Shown here piece by piece: positions 1-10,060 of a stretch of DNA of 64,000 nucleotides. A program made the position numbers and the translations under genes. The DNA lies in the NCBI GenBank assembly GCA_949317995.1, contig OX439038.1, positions 69,264,659 through 69,328,658 of the forward strand, in the 5' to 3' direction. The notes below the pieces were generated by a model. The model worked only from the letters and a program-made list of their open reading frames with translations, made no database searches and had not been told where the DNA came from. Each line of letters starts with the position of its first letter. The first letter of the stretch is position 1. This stretch comes from Acholoe squamosa. Taxonomy: Eukaryota > Annelida > Polychaeta > Phyllodocida > Polynoidae.

Positions 1-5
1 AAGAT

Positions 6-1321
6 ATGTATTTCTGTCACGGGCATAGAACTAGTGGACACTTTGGAAAGAAACAGTCTCTAGAACGTCTATCCAGACGATACTATTGGCCTGGCATGAG
101 TACAGATCTCACCCGATGGGTAGAGACCTGTCCTGAATGCTGTAAGAACAAACCAGGACCCGGGTTAGGCAAACTGCCATTATCCCAGGAACTGTTTGGT
201 GTAAGATTTGCTAGAGTAGCTGTTGACATCATTAGTGGGATTCCTCCCACTCCTAGTGGCAACACGTGTATGATGGTCGTGTCAGATTATTATACCAAGT
301 ACACCCGAGTGTTTCCTTTACCGGATCATAAGGCTGTTACTTGTGCTATGGTCTTTGTAAAAGGGTGGGTGTTGCACCTAGGTGTCCCACTCATGTTACA
401 TAGTGACCAGGGCAGAGAATTTGAGTCTAGCCTGTGGCAAGAGATGTGTAATTGTCTAGCAATTTGCAAGACAAGAACTAATCCCTATAGGCCACAGAGG
501 GATGGATAAGTGGAGAGATTCAATAGGACTGTGATCCAAGTATTGAAGTCTCTAGTAAATGAACAAATGGACAATTGGGATGAACAATGTGAATTCGTGG
601 TACATGCCTATAATGGCACTGTACACTCGAGCACAAACTGTTCTCCTAATCTCCTCGTTTTTGGAGAGGATTTGATTATGCTAGCAGATTTTGTGTTTGG
701 CGTAATAAGAATGAATCAGGAAGCCCCTTGCCAGGTGATGTTTGTAGAGTCTCTACGAGATAACTTCAAACAAGCATATGAGAGGGTTAGAGATGAATTG
801 CAGAAAACTGCACGTTGGCAGAAGGTTGGTTTTGACACAGGTCTAAAAGCTAGATCTTTTAATCTAGGGGATAGAGTTTTGCGTCTTCACCAACCACTTG
901 CCAACCTGAAATTAGCGAGCAATTGGGATGGACCCTTCACTATAACTCAGGTTATTAGTGATTGTACAGTGATTATTAAATCACAGCTTGGTAAATGTTA
1001 CAAGTCAAATGTAGCGAGACTACGCCCATGGAGGGGGAGGGATATCTCCACCGAAATGTACGGCGATGGTCTATTGGAAAGCGAGGACCCGGGCGGCCAC
1101 GGAAGGTTGCAGACCCGAAGAGGGTGTTGCCCCCTGTTGTAACATCCGGAAAACAGGGGAAGATACAAAAAGTCTCGGCAGGTGCAGGTAAAAATAAGAG
1201 GAAAGGTCCTTCTAAGGCTAAGAAGACCTTGGAAAAGGCTCTTATGGATACCAGGTCAATAAAAGAGGCCTCAAAACCTCTTAGACGCAGTCCAAGGTTG
1301 CTCAAGACTGCCGTAACCTAG
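6..1321 (+). pseudogene. Ty3/gypsy integrase (C-terminal part of pol), broken
   Basis: The translation shows an HHCC zinc-binding region (two His within the first 12 residues, CPEC near residue 43), then the first catalytic Asp in VDIISG, the second in SDQGREF, and the region of the catalytic Glu in VERFNRT. A TAA at 507-509 separates the second Asp from the Glu. Near 1020-1040 the frame changes: the minus-one frame carries a basic tail (995-1321) with GPGRPRK, which resembles an AT-hook. The upstream frame ends at 1142. Integrase inserts retroelement cDNA into chromosomes; this copy is inactive as it stands. The start is simply the window edge. Confidence 0.85.
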
Positions 1322-3284
1322 CCTGTTAACACAACGAGTGTGTTGTCCTGTACTGTGTACTGTTATATGTTGTAACCTTGTTCAATGTATATTTGAGCCG
1401 GTCACGAGTTTCTGGAAAATGACCCATGACAATGTACCCATGGTTTTGGACAGATAATCCGGTGGATATGCCTATGCTATCCATAAACTCCATAATACCT
1501 AGCGAGTTGTCATGGTTGAGACCTGAGTACAGACAGAAGACCGATCGGGTATTGTATTGTCCTTATGTAAGAACGCGTGACCTAATTAAGGGCACACGGG
1601 AAAGTTGTTGACCCATTTTCGAATGGTCAGGCGCCGGTTTGATCATGCGCAGCGATTCAAGTGCGAGTATCCTGCCATATTGTCTTATTCCTGCGAAGGA
1701 AGAAGACGTGGCCGAGGGTGGTCTTACTCTTTTGGGAGTTTGATAGCCTGTGAGAGCCGTGTTTCGAGGTGTGCCCTCGTTAAAAGGCACTCGCCTTTCA
1801 CTGGGTAAGCAGTCCTTACTGCTTATCAGGTGGATTGGGATATTATATCCCCGAATAGCCACTTCTGCCGATGGCAGAAGAGGCCGTCCGCCTTGGCGGT
1901 GGTGCCGGTGCTAGCACCCCGCCAGAGTATGGAAGTGGTTCTCCCAAGAGTCCCACTTATACATACGACGATCAGCAATATGATGCTGATTGTGATCAAT
2001 TGGATCAACAAATGAATGTTGATCAGTACTTTTCTGGAGTAGACGATAGCGATCTGGGAATGTGCTCATCCGCAATGGGCTAATACCTTTCCAGAAGCCT
2101 GGCTAGTGGATTACCATCAGATGGCCAAAGGATTGGTAGTCCATTTATGGTTCCGTAAAGCCGTCTGGGACGCAGAAATGGCTTTCCGAAGGAATACCTT
2201 CTATAGGCCTTCCTATGTGCACTGAAAAAAGTCTTCCTGACAAAATGACATGTATACCCATGTCAACTTGATTTGACACAGAGAGCACACGTCATTGGGA
2301 CATGTGCACATATGTCACCATGACAACTGTAGCACACAGTAATCCTCATATGATTTGACATGCCTTAAAATACCATGTCATCTGTGAGTTGACTAGGGTC
2401 ACGGCCATGTCGAAGGCACTTGACATGTGATGGTTTGACATACATAATTGTTCTAGGATATTCCACTAGATGGAGCAAACAACCATATTGGTACCAGGAC
2501 TAATCACTACCAAGAAGTACTACCAACACTTGAGACATTTGATGTATCTGTGTCTGTTTGTTTTTATGAAGAATAGATCACTAAGGTCTGTAAATACTAT
2601 CAATGAATGGTAGTGAATTCTATTTCATTGTTAAATCTGCATTTGTTATTGAATATCAAAATAGACACCCACCATCCTGAATACTCCAATTGGAGTGGTT
2701 AGACACCTTATATGTGGGTCAGTGAAAATACCAAAAGGACTGTGTTCTAACCCACAATCTATAATCTCAGTATCTACAGTACAGGGAGATATGGCATTGC
2801 CATGCACCTCTATGCCCTTGTCTTATGGACTTCATAGAGGTCCTTAGTCAAGTAGGAGTTCTGTAGATAGGACAAAGTGCCTTAGTGTTGCAGGCCTGTG
2901 GGACTATGATATCCCCTGCCTTCTATTATAGGCCTCCCTTGATTGAACCATTGGTACATAGTTATTGACTGCTCTTGACCCTTACATAATTGTCTCACAG
3001 TATTACCTAGCACTCAGGTGAATGGATCAGAAATATGTGACGTGTCTTCATTACGCATGTCAAATGGAGTTGACGAACCAAATATGAGAGGCTCAACCTC
3101 ATTTGACATGCCTTCATACATGTCATGTGGGAGACAAATTGTGACCTGTGCAGTATGCGTCAAAGCGATCAGTGTTCTTTTCTCTGTGTGTCTGACAAAA
3201 CGGGTTACACCGGTGTCAAGGCTGATGAGGTCTCTAGGTACATAGATAGAGACCAGATCCTAATGCTAGGAACAGCGGAGGAGT
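1322..3284. other. Post-integrase region without a convincing gene
   Basis: No conserved domain is visible. A 70-residue acidic ORF at 1871-2083 (rich in D, Y, Q and S) is the only candidate and is weak. Between 2235 and 2460, and again at 3040-3130, the motif TGACA/TGTCA recurs many times, often as tTTGACATg. The region lies between integrase and later plus-strand ORFs of the same presumed element. Confidence 0.35.
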
Positions 3285-3698
3285 ATGAAGCAGCAGGTAA
3301 CACTGTTGTGGATTACTGTCCAGGGGTCTCAATCCATTGAGGCAGAGAAGGCCCGGATTGGTCTGTCTCCACTAGATAGACTCGGGGTGATACAAGACCT
3401 CGTAGTACACCTATTGGAGAGGCAGTATGCACTGGCACACCCGGAGCTTGTCCCTGGGCCAGCACCCGTGCAGGTAACGGCCAAAATGGCTGACCGGATG
3501 GAGCGTCTCATGTCTCCTGCTGAAACTCCTACTTTGGGAGATACAGCAGAAGTGCCTGAGGAGGCTCCACCTGGTGCAGATGGTTCCCCTAAAACTGCTC
3601 AGTCTACCCCTACAAAGACTGAACAGAAGACAGGGAAAACAGCTAGTGGAAAGGGTATAGGAACCCCCACTAAGAATAAAGGTAAAGGGAAGCGGTAA
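3285..3698 (+). CDS. Unrecognised retroelement-associated ORF A
   Basis: Open frame of 137 residues. The first half is a plausible amphipathic helix (SPLDRLGVIQDLVVHLLER). The second half is disordered, with many P, T, G and K, and ends in a lysine/glycine tail. I do not recognise a family. It is in the same frame as the next ORF (3726) and separated from it by TAA at 3696-3698 and a second stop soon after, so A and B may be pieces of one old reading frame. Alternatives are a gag- or env-position gene of the surrounding element or a captured host exon. Confidence 0.35.
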   Translation: MKQQVTLLWITVQGSQSIEAEKARIGLSPLDRLGVIQDLVVHLLERQYALAHPELVPGPAPVQVTAKMADRMERLMSPAETPTLGDTAEVPEEAPPGADGSPKTAQSTPTKTEQKTGKTASGKGIGTPTKNKGKGKR

Positions 3699-3725
3699 GG
3701 AACCTAACCCTCTACCAGCACGAGT

Positions 3726-4202
3726 GTGGCCTACAGTACCCGAACCCGTCGGGTGTCCCCACGCTCGGCCAATAAGAAGGGAGCCAAGGCTTCGGATGTC
3801 TCCGGCCACGAGACGGATGCATCCGAGCCTGGCACCCCTACTAACGGCAGATCCCGCAGACGGAATAAGAAGAAGGTTAACCAATGTAAACCTGAACCTA
3901 TCGAGGTAGACGTTCAACCCGAAACTCCAGAAGTTGAACAGGCTGTCTCAACCGTAAAGATTGAGCTCGGTGTGCCAATCGTTAAACTACATGACGTAAT
4001 GGCCGATTTGAGTGGAGACGCTCAAGATGCCGCAGCCCAGGTTCTCGCAGGTCAACAACCTGTTGTGCAACCTGTACTCCCTGAGGGAGAGGAGCCGGTT
4101 GACCCAGTTGTGGATGTCACTCCGACCGAAGAGCAAGAGGCTGCTATCTGGGAAAATGCCAATAGCAACTTTGCAGACTTCATTCCTCTAGGGGACACCT
4201 GA
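3726..4202 (+). CDS. Unrecognised retroelement-associated ORF B
   Basis: 158 residues in the frame of ORF A. It opens with a basic segment containing GRSRRRNKKK, a likely nuclear localisation signal. An acidic patch (PIEVDV) and VKIEL follow; these resemble SUMO-interacting and SUMO-acceptor motifs by pattern only. The rest is Q-, P- and E-rich and low in complexity. No catalytic domain is seen. The first codon is non-ATG, so the true start is uncertain and the frame may continue from ORF A through the stops. Confidence 0.35.
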   Translation: MAYSTRTRRVSPRSANKKGAKASDVSGHETDASEPGTPTNGRSRRRNKKKVNQCKPEPIEVDVQPETPEVEQAVSTVKIELGVPIVKLHDVMADLSGDAQDAAAQVLAGQQPVVQPVLPEGEEPVDPVVDVTPTEEQEAAIWENANSNFADFIPLGDT

Positions 4203-4261
4203 AGGGGAGTAAATCCATCTGGAGACTACCCCCTCGGATCACCTGTGAGAGGCGTGAGGAT

Positions 4262-4987
4262 ATGGAGGAGTGGCTTCGCAAGAAGCTCTCTGACAGGAAA
4301 CCAGCCAACATGTACTGGATCTATTGGGAATTCGTTAAGAATTCACCCCATGGCCTGTACAACTATGACCAGAAGGGTAAGCTAAAGTTTGCTCTGGACA
4401 ACTACTATGGAGAGGATCGTAAGGATTGTCCCTTTCAATGTTGTACTCAGAGTGAAGGTGAGGTTGAATTCTTCATCGAGAAAGACGAGTTCCTTCGTCA
4501 TCTCTTGGAGTTTCATATGCACCAGAGGCCGGAATATGTCTGCGATCAAGAAGTTGGCAAGAAATGTGCTAAAGGATGTGTCACTCCCCGACGCGGAGAC
4601 ATGGTCCGGCACTATGTTACTTCGCATGGAGAGGGTCTGGAGGCAGCCATAGATAGAGTGATGAAAATTCACTCTGAACTCTATGGCAACCTTAAGGGCC
4701 TCAATGCCGAGAAACTTGCTTCTCTCACACCGAGTACGAAGCAGTTTGCGCCAACGGTTCCTGGTACTAACCAGAAGCTGAAGGCTCGGTTTGCCCAGAC
4801 TCCCGGGTCTGGCAAATTGGAGTATGCTCAAGAGGAGTATGATTTGTTAAATGAATGGAGGAGCAATAAGGCCCGCCGCCGGGGTAGGGCTTATGTAACT
4901 CCATCTGGAGAACAAATCCGAAGCCGCAGGGACTACCGTCAAGGACCCTCTGTGGCAGAGGAAGAGACAGGCGTCCGAATCTCCTAG
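4262..4987 (+). CDS. Zinc-finger-like ORF C of the retroelement 3' region
   Basis: 241 residues starting at an ATG. Residues about 56-125 hold two Cys/His clusters with the spacing of irregular zinc fingers. The first is CPFQCC with a distal HxxxxH (HLLEFH). The second has CDQ, KKCAKGC and a distal HYVTSH. The C-terminal third is arginine-rich (NKARRRGRAYV), suggesting nucleic-acid binding. I do not recognise a named family. It lies 60 bp after ORF B on the same strand and is the longest uninterrupted frame in this region, so it may have been under selection longest. Confidence 0.45.
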   Translation: MEEWLRKKLSDRKPANMYWIYWEFVKNSPHGLYNYDQKGKLKFALDNYYGEDRKDCPFQCCTQSEGEVEFFIEKDEFLRHLLEFHMHQRPEYVCDQEVGKKCAKGCVTPRRGDMVRHYVTSHGEGLEAAIDRVMKIHSELYGNLKGLNAEKLASLTPSTKQFAPTVPGTNQKLKARFAQTPGSGKLEYAQEEYDLLNEWRSNKARRRGRAYVTPSGEQIRSRRDYRQGPSVAEEETGVRIS

Positions 4988-5096
4988 CCGATCCAGGTCA
5001 CCACTGGAGGCGCTAGAGAGACAGACGAATGGGGGACGGAAGAAGCCACATCTTCCTTCTCCTACTGTCAGTGGACCCTCCTGAACACCTGCGCCT

Positions 5097-5435
5097 TTGA
5101 ATGTCAGAGACCCAAAGCAGTACCCTGCTATGGGCCCACCCGAACCAGAGATGCAAATATTTGATCAGTACGGGAGGGTTAAGCAGGAACTGCCAGCAGG
5201 AGGAGGTCAAGCTCCACGACCTACAATGAGTGCTGTGGTGAGACAATGTCCACCCACGCCATTGTTGACGGTTACAGACCTTAGAAGGGAATTGTTGCGG
5301 TTGCCCCTAGCCCAGGGACTACCAAACCAAGGCCCTCCTACGACCACCGGGAGTGTGGCTACTACTGCTATTGCTTATTCGCATCTGCAAGTAGCTGTCA
5401 CTGCGAGTGGGTCTGGTTCGCAGCATAAGCCTTAG
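5097..5435 (+). CDS. Low-complexity ORF, probable continuation of ORF C
   Basis: 112 residues rich in P, Q, T and G with no domain. It is in a different frame from ORF C, which ends at 4987, and may be its frameshifted tail. Function is unknown and reality as a gene is uncertain. Confidence 0.2.
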   Translation: MNVRDPKQYPAMGPPEPEMQIFDQYGRVKQELPAGGGQAPRPTMSAVVRQCPPTPLLTVTDLRRELLRLPLAQGLPNQGPPTTTGSVATTAIAYSHLQVAVTASGSGSQHKP

Positions 5436-5470
5436 GGTCAGGTACCCCCACCTGGTGCCATCGGCCTAAG

Positions 5471-6004
5471 ATGATCCAGACGGTGGAGACCTTCTTCAAG
5501 AAGGAGAACAAATTGTCTTGTACCATTCAAACCAAGCAATTTGAGACGTTGCAGCACCACTTGGAGAACCTCCATTTGGACATGTACTGTCGGACCGTGT
5601 CAAGCACTCTCCAGTGCATAGATGCGATCCAGAAGTCAGAGATCAACCGAATCTCTACTCAGATAAAGGCTGATGTTGCCAAAGAAAAGCAGGAAGCTGC
5701 TAATCTGCGGCAAGAGGCCTTATCCAAGAAGGAAACAGCTTCTCAGATGTTCGACCTGGAACGAGCAGCGAACATGAAGAACCAACAAAAGTTCTTCAAG
5801 GTTTTTGGAGTTATCATGGATAACTGGGACGGCACACCTGGACATGCTTTGACCTTGTTCGAAGCACGCCAGAAGGTGAAATTAACACCAGCTGTCCCTG
5901 CATTGGCTGTACCTACGGATGGAGCTGGTGTAGACTCTCTTGTTCAGCCACAGGCTCAACAACCGGGTCCAAACCAGCCACCCGAGGAGAACATGGAACA
6001 GTGA
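5471..6004 (+). CDS. Coiled-coil ORF D of the retroelement 3' region
   Basis: 177 residues from an ATG. Residues about 55-115 are charged and heptad-like (runs such as VAKEKQEAANLRQEALSKKE), predicting a coiled coil. A short aromatic segment follows (FFKVFGVIMDNWDG), then a P/Q-rich tail. This would suit a structural or oligomerising protein, but I do not recognise a family. It is on the same strand as ORFs A-C and precedes the long noncoding stretch before the 3' LTR. Confidence 0.35.
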   Translation: MIQTVETFFKKENKLSCTIQTKQFETLQHHLENLHLDMYCRTVSSTLQCIDAIQKSEINRISTQIKADVAKEKQEAANLRQEALSKKETASQMFDLERAANMKNQQKFFKVFGVIMDNWDGTPGHALTLFEARQKVKLTPAVPALAVPTDGAGVDSLVQPQAQQPGPNQPPEENMEQ

Positions 6005-6284
6005 AAACTGTTGCATGAAGGTTGTACATAATTGTGTGTCCTGAGGTGTTATTACCTATGTATTGTTGGATGAGAATTTATTTTTTTATCCAACCCGCAT
6101 CGATTCGGGTACAATACTGTACCCTAATCCGGAAACTGAAAGCAGAAAAAAAATAAACAAGTAACCTTGGAGAAGGAGTACGAATGCTGTCAATATTATA
6201 ATTGTGCTATGCTATAACATAATTACTGCCTATTATTAAACTATGGACCTTTAATACCGGATTTACTACTACACTACTACTACT

Positions 6285-6482
6285 ACTTGTCAGCTAGCAC
6301 TACAGGCATCTGGGTTTAGCTACGCCCATAAAGTCCATCAATAGTCTACAACTGGATCTACTACTACTTCCAGTTAGCTAGCACTACAGGCAACAGGGTT
6401 TAGCTACGCCCATCAACATATTCTTCTATAGCACTTCAGGCATCAGGGTTCAGCTCGCCCATACCAAGACATCAGCAGCATC
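6285..6482 (+). repeat. Three degenerate direct repeats
   Basis: The phrase agcactacaggca, followed by a gGGTTtAGCT(ac)GCCCAT block, occurs three times at roughly 60-80 bp spacing. It lies in the noncoding 3' part of the element. No function is evident. Confidence 0.6.
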
Positions 6483-8430
6483 CGGCTCCACTTAACTTCT
6501 CCTACCAAGAAACATGTAACTTTGTTAATAATATTGTATTGCATGTAAAACTGTATTTATAGCTCTAATATATTTTATAAAGGTATATTATTATATAAAG
6601 GTACTTACCTATAAATATACTGGATCTGCGTATCCTAAAAGTTATTTAAGGTAGTACTAGACCTATAACTGTCTAGATAGGTCATTCCTGGTCTCAACAT
6701 ATTAAGAGACTATACTTCTTCTGTACTTTGTAAATATCAAACACTAAGGTATAAATTGAGCTGTGTCTCAAATATATAAAATAAGAAGAAGAAAGGTCAA
6801 AAAGAAATATGTGACCAGGCAAGCAAAAACACCCATCTGCAGGGAAACTCATTATCAAAGTTCATCTGAAGATCTTTAAAATGAGACATCATTGGCTTAA
6901 ATATTCCTAGTAGTTATGTCAGAACCCCACCTTGAACATAGGTCATTATTCATATTTGAAATTGATGATTAAGCTCTAAATACATTATAAACCATAATAA
7001 TATCAAAAAACATGATAAATCAGCTTTTTTCGTAAAAAATACATAACAATATGGTGATTTTTGTCATAGATTTTGATCTAGAAGGAATTTTCCAGTTCTG
7101 TTTTCAGATTTGGGTCTTTAGTGAGTTTCCCTGAAAATTGGCATAGAAATCTGCAAATTTTGATTATTGGAATGGTTGCCATGGCAACCAGAAACAGGCT
7201 GATTTCTCATGAAAGAGGCTGATTTCTCATGAAAAATGTTCATTTCACCTTCCAAATAGGGGTCATTTCTACCAAAAATGGTGCATTTTAAATGAGACCA
7301 TTGAATTCTGCATCAAAAATTAGCTTAATATATTTTTTTATTGATTTTACAGTAATTTTGCCTCTCAAATGCCCCCTGGTGGCCAAATGGGGAATTAAAA
7401 ATCTGCCACGGAGGGGTGTTCTCGCTTGATGGGTCACTATACTTTACTTCTTCTGTACTTTGTAGATATCAAAAACTAAGGTATAAATTGAGCTACATCT
7501 CAAATATATAAATATTTTTCTATAAAATAGAGAAGGTCCAACGGATTTCTCTAAACTTAGTATTATATTACTCAGGTTAATACCTTATTGTGTTCATATG
7601 GAATCAGAATGATTATTCATATCTGATCGTTATTATTAAGTTCACTTTAAAAGTGGACAAAGTTGTTAATTTAAAAAGTCGAAAATTTTTTCCAGGTTTA
7701 ACTCTTCTTCTACCAGATTCCCCAAAAATATTATTACCCCCAAACCAGATTTTTTGAAGATGAATTAGAAATGAAATTATACATGAGGACAATGAAATAA
7801 GCTTTCAGGAGCTGAAAGAATTTTGTAGATATTCTAAGGAAAAGTGAATTTATGCCAAACTGAACAGGACATAATGATTTAATGGTATCTATATTGACAT
7901 CTGTCATCTAAAGGGAAATCGATATAGAGGCCAGTGCTTTGGATTACCGAGAGAGAATATACCATAGAGCACAGCCCCAAAAAATCATGGGATTGGGGTG
8001 AGTTTTGAGGAAGTTAGAGAGGCTCAAAAATCGGGAAAAATCGGCCAAAAATCGGCGAGTAACTCGCAAAAATGCGTGTCCAGTAAAGGAGCATAAACTC
8101 GCAAAAATGCGTGTTTGGTAGAAGAAGAGTTAATAACTGTCATACGATTAATAATTACAACCACCGGTCCTTTTCAGGACCCTACTGCTGTCAAACGTTC
8201 ATATAATCTGTGATACTTATATTTATCATATGTGGTTGTTATAGTTATTGGTGGAAATGAAATGAACGATACTCGATGCTATTATTGTATAATTTTTCAG
8301 AAATAGGATAATCTCATACTATAGCCTATTTCACATCGAGCAAGTGTAATTAATACCCCTTTTTAGTATTGTAAACAATCACTTACTAGGTTTTTAATAC
8401 ACTGCAGTTTAATTACCCCTAAGTTATTGT
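6483..8430. other. AT-rich noncoding 3' region with a long direct repeat
   Basis: No ORF of note. A block of about 100 bp containing acttcttctgtactttgta and ggtataaattgagct occurs at about 6705-6800 and again at about 7440-7550. The two copies enclose about 640 bp. The pair could be a local duplication or the flanks of an inserted unit. Confidence 0.5.
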
Positions 8431-8443
8431 CTAAGGGGGGCAG
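8431..8443 (+). promoter_or_regulatory. Polypurine tract before 3' LTR
   Basis: A run of G preceded by AA (ctaaggggggcag) abuts the LTR start, where plus-strand cDNA synthesis of an LTR element is primed. Confidence 0.55.
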
Positions 8444-8862
8444 TGTAGGGGTATGGTATTTACACTTATACGTTCATGTACCTGTGGGACTCAGACCTAG
8501 GTCTTCGGGTGTAGTGGGGGAATCCGGATGGCAGGTGGTAGCACCTGCCTCTGGGTTCGTATCCATTACACCAGGGGGCCTACCACTCGTCCACCACACG
8601 TCACGTGGCCGGTCTGAGTTTCGCAGGCTTTTCCCCTATATAAGGCTGGTTCTACCCCCATGTTCCCCAGTAGTGGTTTTACCCACTGCTCAACCAGGTC
8701 GTTACCCGAAAGGGTAACTGAATGCCCTAGCAGCATGTAGTCCTCTGAGGCCATGATCGTATGTAACATAAGCTATGAAATAAAAGCTCGGTTGCCTACC
8801 CGGAAACTTTCTCTCTCTTCGTTATGATTACTTAATCTAACTTAACGAGACGAACCACTACA
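8444..8862 (+). repeat. 3' LTR of the left Ty3-like element
   Basis: It begins TGTAGGGGT and ends ACCACTACA, a near-perfect inverted pair with TG...CA ends. A TATATAAG box lies at about 8636 and an AATAAA signal at 8779-8784, in U3-R order for the plus strand. Length is 419 bp. The flanking pentamers do not match, as expected for one LTR of an element whose other end is outside the window. Confidence 0.65.
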
Positions 8863-8871
8863 ATCCCTACC

Positions 8872-9160
8872 GAGTGAGGATCTCTGTGATCATAGGATTA
8901 GAGCTCTTTTCTAAAAGATATCAAAAGCCAACTTTGATCCTACTGGAACTTTTTTTTCCGCCTACCCTTTGATGATCTAAGAATGGAGTGAAGTTTTTAT
9001 CCGGATTCTCCTATTGTGACTACAGGATTAAACCTCTTTTCTAAGAGATGTCAAAGCCACCTTTCATCTATTCAAACTGCACTAAGCAACTTATCTTCAG
9101 AGGAGTATATAAGGGAGGGAGAAAATTTCATTCACTCACACTCTCTTTGCAACCCTCACC
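8872..9160 (+). promoter_or_regulatory. TATA promoter with duplicated upstream block
   Basis: A block of about 75 bp containing AGGATTA, CTCTTTTCTAA(A/G)AGA and TCAAA(A)GCCA occurs twice, at about 8895-8950 and 9025-9070. Each copy carries a short self-complementary core (TCTTTTCTAAAAGA type). A TATATAA box follows at about 9106 and the downstream ORF starts at 9161. This spacing suits a compact viral-type promoter. Confidence 0.55.
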
Positions 9161-10060
9161 ATGAGTAGAAGACCGACTAAGCTACAGCTCTTGAGGAAGA
9201 TGAGAAGGACCAACAAGAGTTCATTGTCTTCTCCTGCTGCTGAAGATGATGCTACTGCAGTTGCTACTGCTTACAACCCACGTAGTGTAACGGGTGGTGG
9301 TGTTACTGCTGCTGCTACAGCTGCTTCTACTGCTGGTGCTGGTGCTGATAACGACAGCGCTACTGTTGATGGTGGGTCTCATACATCTCCTTACTGGACA
9401 CCGATGTTTTATACCCCCGCTGCTGCTGCTGCTGCTGCTACTACTACTGCTGCTGCTGCTGATGATGCTAATGCTAATCATTATCACCCTTACGCTGGAG
9501 AAGTCCATGCTGGTGCAACTACAGCTGATGTAGACACACACGATTGCAGTCATACGGATTATTCGGAGACCCACCACTTGGCAGAAACAGAGGAAGAGGA
9601 GGAGGAGAAGGAGGAGACGCAGAAAGAGTTGACTTCTTCAGCGGTTGCTCAAAGATCACCCGATCTACTCACCAATGCTATCGTGAAGTCTCTAAGAACC
9701 ACCGGCTTCTGCTCTCCACCAGGGGACACCGACATCAAGCAGAGTCGGAGCGAGTTTTTTCTTACCTCCCCGACTAACTCACCCTCCACAACCACGACTG
9801 ACGGTGCGTGGTTATCCTCTTCCCAAAACTCCCGAGATACCGACGCGAGCGTTGCTCCTGTTGCTGGTTCTGCTGTTGATTCAGCTCACACTGATGACAC
9901 TACTCTTCTTACTTTGAAACCCTCTACGGGTATCAAGAGGAGTTTTACCAAGAATGGTGACCAGGCATCCAAGAAGAGAAAAGCGGTAGTGAAATGTAAA
10001 CCACCAGCACCTTCCACAGTCCCCAGATTGGAGTTCTTCATCAACAGTTTGAAGCTGTAG
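9161..10060 (+). CDS. Intronless low-complexity nuclear-type protein, virus-like block
   Basis: 299 residues. The start is the first ATG after the TATA box, at good spacing (caccATGAG). Order of features: basic N-terminus (KLQLLRKMRRTNK), Ala/Thr/Asp low-complexity region with polyalanine (about 85-100), an acidic run (ETEEEEEEKEE, about 140-152), Ser/Thr/Pro-rich middle, and a bipartite basic signal near the C-terminus (KRSFTKN... KKRKAV). No enzyme domain is seen. The frame continues in register past its TAG (10058-10060) into the PC4-like ORF, so the two may be one interrupted protein. Function unknown; a nuclear viral regulator is a guess. Confidence 0.6.
   Translation: MSRRPTKLQLLRKMRRTNKSSLSSPAAEDDATAVATAYNPRSVTGGGVTAAATAASTAGAGADNDSATVDGGSHTSPYWTPMFYTPAAAAAAATTTAAAADDANANHYHPYAGEVHAGATTADVDTHDCSHTDYSETHHLAETEEEEEEKEETQKELTSSAVAQRSPDLLTNAIVKSLRTTGFCSPPGDTDIKQSRSEFFLTSPTNSPSTTTTDGAWLSSSQNSRDTDASVAPVAGSAVDSAHTDDTTLLTLKPSTGIKRSFTKNGDQASKKRKAVVKCKPPAPSTVPRLEFFINSLKL

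Larger units (their letters stand above)
1..8862 (+). mobile_element. Ty3/gypsy-like LTR element, 5' part outside window
   Basis: A plus-strand integrase at the left edge, several further plus-strand ORFs (3285-6004), a purine-rich tract at 8431-8443 and a 3' LTR at 8444-8862 are best read as one element entering the window inside pol. The distance from integrase to LTR, about 7.1 kb, is far longer than in ordinary Ty3 elements. It is either an element with extra post-pol genes or a nest of insertions. Frameshifts and stops show it is dead. The 5' LTR, and hence the target duplication, cannot be seen. Confidence 0.5.

Noticed and set aside
8444..8862. Solo LTR
   Set aside because: The flanking five bases do not match and a purine tract precedes it, which fits a 3' LTR of an element extending left.
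9221..9577. Ser-rich minus-strand ORF opposite the 299-residue ORF
   Set aside because: Antisense of Ala/Thr trinucleotide-like codon runs; the plus strand has the promoter and ATG context.
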